A stretch of DNA of 64,000 nucleotides from an uncultured Cohaesibacter sp. GTDB lineage: Bacteria; Pseudomonadota; Alphaproteobacteria; Rhizobiales; Cohaesibacteraceae. The stretch lies in assembly GCF_963682185.1 (NCBI RefSeq), contig NZ_OY821667.1, positions 1,036,109-1,100,108 of the forward strand, read 5' to 3'. Made by a program: the position numbers and the translations under genes. A model generated the notes under the pieces. That model saw only the letters and a list, made by a program, of their open reading frames with translations, was not told the origin of the DNA and did no database searches. Each line of letters opens with the position of its first letter. The stretch's first letter is position 1. Positions 57,063 to 64,000 of this stretch are shown here, piece by piece.

Positions 57063-57952
57063 CTAACCAGTTGTTCGAATTCAATGCCCGCATGTCTTGC
57101 CATATCGGGAACCAATGAGGTCGGCGTCATGCCCGGCTGGGTATTCACCTCCAGACAAATCAGGTCGCCATCCTCTCCGGCAGTCTCGTCATAGCGAAAA
57201 TCAGCGCGGGAGATTCCCTTGCAGCCGAGTGCTTGATGAGCCTTTATGGTTAACGATTGAATATATTGGTAAATATTCGGTTTAAGATCTGCCGGTAAAA
57301 TATGGGTTGAGCCACCCGGTGCATATTTTGCATCGAAGTCATAGAAGGTATCGTTGTTGGAAACGATATCGATGATATCGAGGGCCTTGTCGCCCATTGC
57401 AGCGCAGGTAAGCTCACGTCCAGCCACATAGCGCTCCACCATGACGATGTCGCCATAGGGCCAATCTGCCGAATAGAGCTCTTGCGGCGGGTGCTGCTGG
57501 TCTGCTGTGACGATCAGCACACCAAAGCTGGATCCTTCATTCACAGGCTTGATAACATAGGGTGGCGGCAACACATGCGCCTTGGCTGCTTCCAGCCTAT
57601 GAACCACGCGGGATTCAGCCACCGGGATGCCCGCAGCCTGCATGATTTCCTTGGCTTTTTCTTTGTTCATGGCAAGGGAAGACGCCAGCACACCGCTGTG
57701 CGTATAGGGAATTCCGAGAAATTCCAGCACGCCCTGAATGCATCCATCTTCACCAAACGGGCCATGGAGGGCATTGAATGCCACGTCCGGTTTCAATTCT
57801 GACAAAACAGTGGATATGTCTCTTTGCACATCAACACGCGTCACCTTGTATCCGGAGGCTTCCAGTGCATTTGCACAGTCCTTACCAGAACTCAGCGACA
57901 CAGGACGCTCGGAGGACCAGCCTCCCATCAACACTGCTACATGCTTTGTCAT
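57029..57952 (-). CDS. ddl: D-alanine--D-alanine ligase
   Basis: ATP-grasp enzyme that makes the D-Ala-D-Ala dipeptide for peptidoglycan. The 307-residue form, from the ATG at 57952 (AAAGG 8 bases upstream), equals the size of DdlB; the frame extends to 58057. Motifs include VLMGGWSSERPVSLSSG, the ATP-binding VIKPVNEGSSFG and the C-terminal CLEVNTQPGMT. It leads the ddl-ftsQ-ftsA unit. Confidence 0.95.
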   Translation of the reverse strand: MTKHVAVLMGGWSSERPVSLSSGKDCANALEASGYKVTRVDVQRDISTVLSELKPDVAFNALHGPFGEDGCIQGVLEFLGIPYTHSGVLASSLAMNKEKAKEIMQAAGIPVAESRVVHRLEAAKAHVLPPPYVIKPVNEGSSFGVLIVTADQQHPPQELYSADWPYGDIVMVERYVAGRELTCAAMGDKALDIIDIVSNNDTFYDFDAKYAPGGSTHILPADLKPNIYQYIQSLTIKAHQALGCKGISRADFRYDETAGEDGDLICLEVNTQPGMTPTSLVPDMARHAGIEFEQLVSWMVEDASCDR

Positions 57953-58367
57953 TAACCACACCTTTCCTACCAGAATGAAAGCCCAAAAGGCCGTATTTAC
58001 TCTGGTTTGGACCCTTGCATGACAGAGAGGCCAAAGCTTGGCACTCTTGCAGGTCATGCAATTTGCACTTGATCCATCTATTTATGGTTAAAAATTCCTA
58101 ACAAATGATAAGCGGAAATCACTTATTTGTTTCTGGCAGAAGCAAAGCGGAGCGCGAGACGCGTAAATTCGCATTTTGAAAGGGCAGGAATCCGCTCAGC
58201 TCAGGCAATTTCCGGGGGAAATGTTAACAAAGTCATCCCCCGGCAGCGTCCATAAAAAGAGCGCTCTCTCAGTCAGATTTTTTGTGCAAAAGAACACCGC
58301 TTGCAAAATCGTCAAGCGTGAGGCGGAATAATATCAGAAGAAGAAGATGCGAACACGGGCGAGCAAA
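57953..58367 (-). promoter_or_regulatory. Spacer upstream of ddl-ftsQ-ftsA, probable promoter region
   Basis: About 415 bases between murB and ddl, the only large gap in the wall-gene row and thus the likely promoter of ddl-ftsQA. A TTAA-N7-TAAC string occurs (around 58087-58102), but no perfect CtrA box. No RNA gene or small frame stands out. Confidence 0.45.
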
Positions 58368-59321
58368 TCAGTCCTGCTGGAAAGGGTCGACGCGAGCACC
58401 TTCAGCAAAGGAGCCAATGCGTTTGATTTCCCAATGCAATTCAAGGCCGGTCATATCCCGCACCTTGCCACGGATCTTCTCGCCGAGGCGCTCGATATCC
58501 TCGGCAGTGGCGTCCCCGGTATTGATCAGGAAATTGGTGTGTTTGGGCGAAACCTGCGCCCCACCAAGCTTAAAGCCCCTGAAACCGGCCTCGTCCACCA
58601 GCTTCCACGCGCTCATCCCTTGGGGATTTCGGAAAGTGGAGCCGCCGGTGCGCTCTTTGGTTGGTTGGTTCTCTTCACGATAGGCAGACACATCATCCAT
58701 CTCGGCTTTCAGGGCCTCCGGATCGCCCGCCTCGCCCTGATAGATCGCCTCGGTGAAGATATAGTCCGACGGCACGGAACAAGAGCGATAGCCATGCCCT
58801 AGATCTGCCGGGGTCAGCTTGTGAATGGTGCCTTGCCGGTCCATCGCACGCGCGCCGAGCAGACGTCTCTTGGTTTCATCCCCATGAGCACCCGCATTCA
58901 TGCGCAAGGCTCCGCCAATCGAGCCGGGAATACCCTTGTAGAAGGCAAACCCAGCCACGCCCTGCCGCGCCATCTGCTGGGCAAAGCGCATGTCCGGCAT
59001 CGCGGCACCGACCTTGACGACATAATTGTCATCAACCTCAACGGAGCTGAAAGCCCGCCCGGAAAGCCGAATGACAACGCCTTCGATGCCCCCATCCCGC
59101 ACAAGCAGGTTCGAGCCAAGCCCGATGGTGGTAACAGGAATATCTTCGGGCAGGTTTCTGAGGAAATAGGACAGATCTGCTTCATCAGCCGGATTGAAGA
59201 ATAGCTGCGCCGGTCCCCCTACCCGAAACCAGGTAAAGCTCGCAACATCGAAATTGCTGGAGAGGCGCCCGCGCACCTCGTCCGTCCAGCCTCCCAGCTC
59301 TTCTAGCAGATCCTTGAACAT
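58368..59321 (-). CDS. murB: UDP-N-acetylenolpyruvoylglucosamine reductase
   Basis: FAD enzyme for the second step of peptidoglycan precursor synthesis. The 317-residue protein starts at the ATG at 59321 (MFKDLLEEL); the frame extends to 59405. Key segments are WFRVGGPAQLFF, GIPGSIGGALRMNAGAHG and NFLINTGDATAEDI, typical of type I/II MurB. It follows murC by 8 bases. Confidence 0.95.
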   Translation of the reverse strand: MFKDLLEELGGWTDEVRGRLSSNFDVASFTWFRVGGPAQLFFNPADEADLSYFLRNLPEDIPVTTIGLGSNLLVRDGGIEGVVIRLSGRAFSSVEVDDNYVVKVGAAMPDMRFAQQMARQGVAGFAFYKGIPGSIGGALRMNAGAHGDETKRRLLGARAMDRQGTIHKLTPADLGHGYRSCSVPSDYIFTEAIYQGEAGDPEALKAEMDDVSAYREENQPTKERTGGSTFRNPQGMSAWKLVDEAGFRGFKLGGAQVSPKHTNFLINTGDATAEDIERLGEKIRGKVRDMTGLELHWEIKRIGSFAEGARVDPFQQD

Positions 59322-59329
59322 CCTACAGT

Positions 59330-60739
59330 CTACTCTCCCGCCAGAGCCTTGAGCGCATCGGCAAGACCGTTGGCCCATGTCGTGATGCTGCCAGCCCCAA
59401 GGCAAACCACATAGTCGCCCGGCTCAGCCAGATCTTTAACACGCTGGGCCAGCCCGTCTGACGGGCCAAGCAGAGCTGCGCCGCGATGGCCATGGCTCTT
59501 CAAGCCTTCGACCAGAGCCTCGGCATTGACCCCTTCGATGGGCTTTTCCCCTGCTGGATAAACATCAGCCACCAACACATGGTCGGCGATATTCATGCAG
59601 GTGCAGAAATCTTCGAAATGATTTTGCAGGCGCGAATAGCGATGCGGCTGCATGACGGCAATCACCTTGCCTTGCGATGCCTGTCGGGCGGCACGCATAA
59701 CTGCGCCGATTTCCACCGGGTGGTGCGCATAATCATCGATAATCTCGATGCCGTTCCAGCTGCCGACGCGGGTAAAGCGCCGCTTGACCCCACCAAAGGC
59801 CGAAAGCCCCTTGCGGATGGCATCAGCTGAAATGTCCAACTCATGGGCCACAGCAATCGCCGCTGTCGCATTGGCCACATTATGCTCGCCGGGCATAGGC
59901 AGAGTGAGACCGGAAATCTCTTCTACCGCGCCACTGCGGCGATCACGGATCTCGACGGTGAAACGGCTTATGCCCCCATCTGAGCGCAAATCCTTATAGC
60001 GCACATCCGCCTGCGGGTTAGTGCCGTAAGTCACGATGCGCCGATCTTCAATCTGCCCAACCAGAGTCTGCACCACCGGGTGATCAAGACACATGGCCGC
60101 AAAGCCATAGAAAGGCACATTTTCAACGAACGCCCGGAAGGCATCCTTCACCGCATCATAGGTGTGATAATGGTCCAGATGCTCTGCATCGATATTGGTA
60201 ACAACAGCGATGTCGGCTGGCAGCTTGACGAAGGTACCGTCCGACTCATCCGCTTCCACCACCATCCAGTCTCCATCGCCCATGCGAGCGTTGGTGCCAT
60301 AGGCATTGATAATGCCGCCATTGATAACCGTAGGGTCCATGCCCCCCGCATCAAGCAGAGCAGCAACCAATGAGGTGGTGGTCGTTTTGCCATGGGTGCC
60401 GCCAACAGCAATGGCAGATTTGAAGCGCATCAGTTCGGCCAGCATTTCGGCGCGGCGCACAACGGGCAGAAGCCGCGCACGGGCTTCCTTGAGTTCGGGA
60501 TTATCAGGCTGGATGGCCGAAGACACGACAATCACCTGCGCATCGCCGATATTCTCAGCAGCGTGCCCGACCATGACCTTGATGCCCTTCTCGCGCAAAC
60601 GCACAACATTGGCCCCTTCGGCAATGTCGCTGCCCTGCACCGTGTAGCCGAGTTTGAGCAACACTTCGGCAATACCGGACATGCCGATCCCGCCGATCCC
60701 GACAAAATGGACCGGACCAATATTCTGAGGCATCTTCAT
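59330..60739 (-). CDS. murC: UDP-N-acetylmuramate--L-alanine ligase
   Basis: Adds L-Ala to UDP-MurNAc. The 469-residue protein has the Rossmann start [17 protein letters not shown], the ATP motif [16 protein letters not shown] and the central EADESDGTF and DDYAHHP. Its ATG overlaps the murG stop (ATGA, 60736-60739); an ATG two codons later is possible. Confidence 0.96.
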   Translation of the reverse strand: MKMPQNIGPVHFVGIGGIGMSGIAEVLLKLGYTVQGSDIAEGANVVRLREKGIKVMVGHAAENIGDAQVIVVSSAIQPDNPELKEARARLLPVVRRAEMLAELMRFKSAIAVGGTHGKTTTTSLVAALLDAGGMDPTVINGGIINAYGTNARMGDGDWMVVEADESDGTFVKLPADIAVVTNIDAEHLDHYHTYDAVKDAFRAFVENVPFYGFAAMCLDHPVVQTLVGQIEDRRIVTYGTNPQADVRYKDLRSDGGISRFTVEIRDRRSGAVEEISGLTLPMPGEHNVANATAAIAVAHELDISADAIRKGLSAFGGVKRRFTRVGSWNGIEIIDDYAHHPVEIGAVMRAARQASQGKVIAVMQPHRYSRLQNHFEDFCTCMNIADHVLVADVYPAGEKPIEGVNAEALVEGLKSHGHRGAALLGPSDGLAQRVKDLAEPGDYVVCLGAGSITTWANGLADALKALAGE

Positions 60740-61842
60740 TTGGCAACTCCTGTATCACCTGCCAGCTTCTCCACCAGATCCGCCAGCCTGTCGGCAGCGT
60801 CCAGTTTGCCCTGCCCACGCGCAGCCTCGGCTGCTGCAGTGAGCTTTTCGGGATTGGCAATCAAATCTTCAAGCAAATCGGAAATATCATTCGGGCGCAT
60901 ACCGCGCTGCTGCAAGACCCATGCACCGCCAGCCTCTTCCAATACCTTGGCGTTGGCATGCTGATCCTGATCGAGCGTACCGGGCAGCGGCACGAGCACG
61001 GAAGGGCGACCAATGGCCGCCAGCTCGCTCACTGACGAAGCCCCAGAGCGGCAAATCACCAGATGCGCCTTGGCAATCTCAGCGGGCATATCAGAGAAGA
61101 AGGGCGCCAGCTCGGCCTTAAGCCCAAGTTCACGATAGCCGACCTTGACCTTCATCAGATCTTCAGGGCGGCATTGCTGCACAAGCGCAATGCGTTCGCG
61201 GATTTCCTGAGGCAAACGCCCCAGTGCGCCGGGCATATATTCAGAAAAGAAGCGCGCCCCCTGCGACCCGCCAAACACCACCAGCCGGAACGTGTCTTCC
61301 GCACCAAATGGCGAGTAAGCCGTTTCAGCGGCCAGAGCCACGGCAGGCCGCACCGGATTGCCCGTCAGGGTGACTTTGGTCTCAAGCCCTTCGATCCCCT
61401 TGAGGATCGGAAAGCTTGCGGCAATGGCACTGGCCCCTTTGCCCAGAAAGCGGTTCGCCCGCCCCATAACCCCATTCTGCTCATGCAGACAGGTTGGCAC
61501 GCCCAGAGAACGGGCCGCGAGCATTGGCGGCACGGTGGGATATCCCCCAAAGCCAACCACGACATCTGGCTTCAACGTCTTGATGACCTTGCGCGCTGCC
61601 ATATAGCCTTTGGCCAGCTTAAGCGCGGCCTTGGCCATCTTGACCGGATTTTTCACCGATGGCGTCGCAGAGGGAATGATCTGAATGCTTTCAGCCGGAA
61701 AGTCCTGCCCATAGCGCGTCGCCCGCCCATCGGTTGCCAAATGCACAGTCCAGCCGCGCGCGATCAACGCATGGGCCAGCGCCTGAGCCGGAAACAGATG
61801 ACCGCCGGTTCCACCTGCCGTAAGCAAAACAGTTTTCGTCAT
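60736..61842 (-). CDS. murG: Undecaprenyl-PP-MurNAc-pentapeptide GlcNAc transferase
   Basis: Peripheral inner-membrane glycosyltransferase (GT28) that forms lipid II. The 368-residue protein has [29 protein letters not shown] and the C-terminal donor-site [25 protein letters not shown]. It overlaps murC by 4 bases and follows ftsW by about 150 bases. Confidence 0.96.
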   Translation of the reverse strand: MTKTVLLTAGGTGGHLFPAQALAHALIARGWTVHLATDGRATRYGQDFPAESIQIIPSATPSVKNPVKMAKAALKLAKGYMAARKVIKTLKPDVVVGFGGYPTVPPMLAARSLGVPTCLHEQNGVMGRANRFLGKGASAIAASFPILKGIEGLETKVTLTGNPVRPAVALAAETAYSPFGAEDTFRLVVFGGSQGARFFSEYMPGALGRLPQEIRERIALVQQCRPEDLMKVKVGYRELGLKAELAPFFSDMPAEIAKAHLVICRSGASSVSELAAIGRPSVLVPLPGTLDQDQHANAKVLEEAGGAWVLQQRGMRPNDISDLLEDLIANPEKLTAAAEAARGQGKLDAADRLADLVEKLAGDTGVAK

Positions 61843-61988
61843 TCATTCATCCACCCTTCGGGTGGCTCCTTGCTTGCCGCTGCACAAAGGCAGCTTCAGG
61901 GCAAATCCGGCAGGACTGATGCCTGCTCTTTTCGGGGTCTTCCGCATAGTCCTATCCGCAAAGTCTGTCAACTTTGAGAAGGGTGGCC

Positions 61989-63128
61989 TCAATCGTAGGG
62001 TTTGAAAAACTGCCTTTTTTCCAGCCCCACTTCGGGGCGCTTGCGCGTCAGGGCCAAAAGCAGCCCCATGGTCAGGGCGACCGAGAGAAGCGACGACCCG
62101 CCATAGGATATGAAGGGCAAGGTCATGCCCTTGGCAGGCATCAGCTTCAGGTTCACCGCAATATTGATGACGGCCTGCAGACCAAACAACAGTGCAAGAC
62201 CGGAAATGGCAAGCCGCTTGAACAAATCCTGCGTTTGCAGCGCCAGCCGCAAGGCCCGCACCACGATAAACAGATACACCGAAATCAACACCATGCAGGC
62301 GATGATGCCGAATTCCTCAGCCAGCACAGCAAAGATGAAATCCGTATGGGAGTCAGGCAATGTGCGCTTGACTGTCCCCTCACCCGGACCGACCCCCAGC
62401 CAGCCACCACGGATAATCGCATCCATCGCCGTATCCACCTGAAAGGTGTCCCCTGACGCAGGGTCGAGAAAGCGGTTGATACGACCGGTTACGTGCGGCA
62501 CGAAGAAATAGGCCATCGTCAAGCCGCCAACCCCGAGCCCCATCAGAAGGAAGATCCAGAAAATCGGCATACCTGCCATAAAGAACAGACCCGACCAGAC
62601 CATAGCCAGCAGCACTGTCTGCCCGATATCAGGCTGGGCAACCAGAAGCGCCACGGCAATCATGAAGATGACGATGGAAAAGAGGTTTCCCGGTATCTCT
62701 GGCCTGCGGTCATTCTCGGCAAACAGCCACGCAACGATCACCACGAAAGCCGGCTTCATGAATTCCGATGGCTGCAGGGAAAATCCGGCGATGGAAATCC
62801 AGCGTTGTGCCCCTTTCACCGAGCCGCCCACCAGAAGTGTCAGCACCATTCCCAAAAATGCGCAGACCAGCACGAACAGTGCCAACCTCCTTGCGCCTCG
62901 CGGACTTAAGAAAGTAACCCCGATCATGATGACCAACGCCACGGGAACGAACATCGCGTGGCGTTTGACAAAGTGGAAGGCATCGAGATGGAGCTTCATG
63001 GCAATGGCCGGACTGGCCGCCATGGACAGCACCAGACCGAAGAACAACAGCAGAATAAGCGCAACAAGCATCGGGCGGTCGATTGTCCACCACCATTCTG
63101 TCAGCATATTTTTCCGTGTTCGGTGCAT
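61989..63128 (-). CDS. ftsW: Peptidoglycan glycosyltransferase FtsW
   Basis: SEDS-family polymerase of septal peptidoglycan, with about ten transmembrane helices in 379 residues. Conserved segments are SMAASPAIAM, RGARRLALF, QPDIGQTVLL and FISYGGSSLLSVALTMGLLL. The ATG at 63128 overlaps the murD stop (TGATG) with GAGGGG 6 bases before, so the two are coupled; a TTG one codon upstream is less likely. Confidence 0.95.
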   Translation of the reverse strand: MHRTRKNMLTEWWWTIDRPMLVALILLLFFGLVLSMAASPAIAMKLHLDAFHFVKRHAMFVPVALVIMIGVTFLSPRGARRLALFVLVCAFLGMVLTLLVGGSVKGAQRWISIAGFSLQPSEFMKPAFVVIVAWLFAENDRRPEIPGNLFSIVIFMIAVALLVAQPDIGQTVLLAMVWSGLFFMAGMPIFWIFLLMGLGVGGLTMAYFFVPHVTGRINRFLDPASGDTFQVDTAMDAIIRGGWLGVGPGEGTVKRTLPDSHTDFIFAVLAEEFGIIACMVLISVYLFIVVRALRLALQTQDLFKRLAISGLALLFGLQAVINIAVNLKLMPAKGMTLPFISYGGSSLLSVALTMGLLLALTRKRPEVGLEKRQFFKPYD

Positions 63129-64000
63129 CAATGCCCCTCACTGACCAGAGTGTCTGAAACCGTGTCCTGAGTAACGAGATGCGCAGGATCTACTGCGACA
63201 TGCCCTGTTTCGAGATACTGATGGACAGCCTCGCGAAATACATCGCCCCGCGTCGTGAAGTTGGGGAACTGGTCAAAGGATGCACAGGCAGGTGACAGCA
63301 AAATGACCTGCTCTGCCTTGTTTCCCTTGGAGACACTTTCCTTGCTGGCTGCCACGGCACGCTCCAGTGCCACATCCATATGCCCACAAAAGCTGAAGGC
63401 AACCCCGTGTTTGGAAAGGGTGGCGGCGAATTCTTCCGAGGCTTTACCGATGAGATAGGCATGGTCGATACGATCGAAATAATCCACCAGCGAAGTGATA
63501 CCCCCCGCCTTCGGAAGACCACCCAAAATCCAGTGCACCTTGGGGAAAGACGCCAGCGCCCGTGAGGTCGCATCCGCATTGGTGGCCTTTGAATCGTTGA
63601 TGAACAGCAGCCCATCCGCAGCACCGACCTCTTCCATACGATGCTCAAGCCCGCCGAAGGATTTAAGCCCGGACACCAGCACCGAAGGCGACAGGTCCAG
63701 CTGGCGCGCAACCGCCACAGCAGCCGCAGCATTCTGCGCATTATGCGTACCGCGCAAGGCGCGGGCCTGATCCAGATTGAAAAGGAAATCCCCTTCCATG
63801 CTCTGCAGCACACCGTCGGGCGCAGAAACCATGGCGCGTTCATTGCCGAAACCAGAAACGGTGATGACGGGATGTCCCTTCAAGCGCAGGTTAGAGGCCA
63901 CATTGGCGCAGAGGCGATCATCCAGCGCCACAACCGAAAGATCAGCCGCTGTCACCATGCGGCTTTTGATGCGGGCATAATTGAGAAGATCCCCGTGACG
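63128..64000 (-). CDS. murD: UDP-N-acetylmuramoylalanine--D-glutamate ligase, 5' end missing
   Basis: Adds D-Glu to UDP-MurNAc-L-Ala. The frame is open to the right edge (RHGDLLNYARIKSRM), so the N-terminal Rossmann and ATP domains lie outside the window and about 290 C-terminal residues are seen. Diagnostic parts are GTHNAQNAAAAVAVAR, the FINDSKATNADATSRAL segment and LLSPACASFDQFPNFTTRG. The ATG at 63958 is internal, not the start. Confidence 0.94.
   Translation of the reverse strand, partial: RHGDLLNYARIKSRMVTAADLSVVALDDRLCANVASNLRLKGHPVITVSGFGNERAMVSAPDGVLQSMEGDFLFNLDQARALRGTHNAQNAAAAVAVARQLDLSPSVLVSGLKSFGGLEHRMEEVGAADGLLFINDSKATNADATSRALASFPKVHWILGGLPKAGGITSLVDYFDRIDHAYLIGKASEEFAATLSKHGVAFSFCGHMDVALERAVAASKESVSKGNKAEQVILLSPACASFDQFPNFTTRGDVFREAVHQYLETGHVAVDPAHLVTQDTVSDTLVSEGH

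Noticed and set aside
58087-58102. CtrA-like box upstream of ddl
   Set aside because: TTAA-N7-TAAC departs from TTAA-N7-TTAA; a chance match is likely in this AT-rich stretch.

Overview
The window is chromosomal DNA of an alphaproteobacterium, most likely of the order Hyphomicrobiales (Rhizobiales). The evidence is a circularly permuted, two-piece tmRNA gene with an ANDNYA-type tag, a 624-residue FtsZ, an alpha-type SspB, DUF4169 and ribbon-helix-helix partners, a PlcP-type phospholipase C gene joined to a GT4 glycosyltransferase gene, and a dcw order of murD-ftsW-murG-murC-murB-ddl-ftsQ-ftsA-ftsZ followed by lpxC, bamD, recN and ligA. Moderate GC and overall gene content would fit a marine genus such as Cohaesibacter, but that genus-level guess is inference only.

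Layout. 1-2970: an Mla-type lipid transport operon (ATPase cut by the window edge, MCE protein, auxiliary lipoprotein). 3082-4865 (minus): a GT4 glycosyltransferase and a PlcP-like metallophosphoesterase sharing an ATGA overlap, a probable phosphate-starvation lipid-remodelling pair. 5081-8410: two divergent DMT/EamA permeases, a DUF123 protein and a MOSC protein. 8464-9080: an intact IS200-type element. 9088-20816: branched-chain amino acid genes (leuA, ilvC, ilvN, ilvB, all minus) interspersed with a chemoreceptor, an Asp/Glu racemase-like protein, a PhzF protein, pdxJ and miaA. leuA and the ilvBN operon are each preceded by an uncatalogued leader peptide, Leu-rich and Ile/Leu/Val-rich respectively, with RNA hairpins typical of attenuation.

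20864-28332: serB, then a minus-strand series thyA-folA-hflK-hflC-DUF2065-secreted protein-degP (membrane and periplasmic quality control). 28504-30084 (plus): ssrA (tmRNA), sspB, DUF4169 and an RHH protein; the tagging RNA and the adaptor that delivers tagged proteins to ClpXP are neighbours. 30078-39590: a large AsmA-like protein, an FAD-linked oxidase, and two unlike ClC-family channels or exchangers in tandem. 39957-46188: a UvrD/PcrA helicase, prmA, two short paralogous minus-strand genes in a structured spacer, and an aminopeptidase P.

46292-64000 (all minus): ligA, recN, bamD, lpxC, ftsZ, ftsA, ftsQ, ddl, murB, murC, murG, ftsW and murD (cut by the window edge), the cell wall and division cluster with outer-membrane and DNA repair genes downstream. 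The ftsZ upstream region carries three GANTC (CcrM) sites and a tandem 8-bp repeat. No phage, CRISPR array, tRNA or rRNA gene was seen. The least described items are the two leader peptides, the hairpin that masks the IS200 transposase ribosome binding site, and the paired small proteins at 43454-44064.
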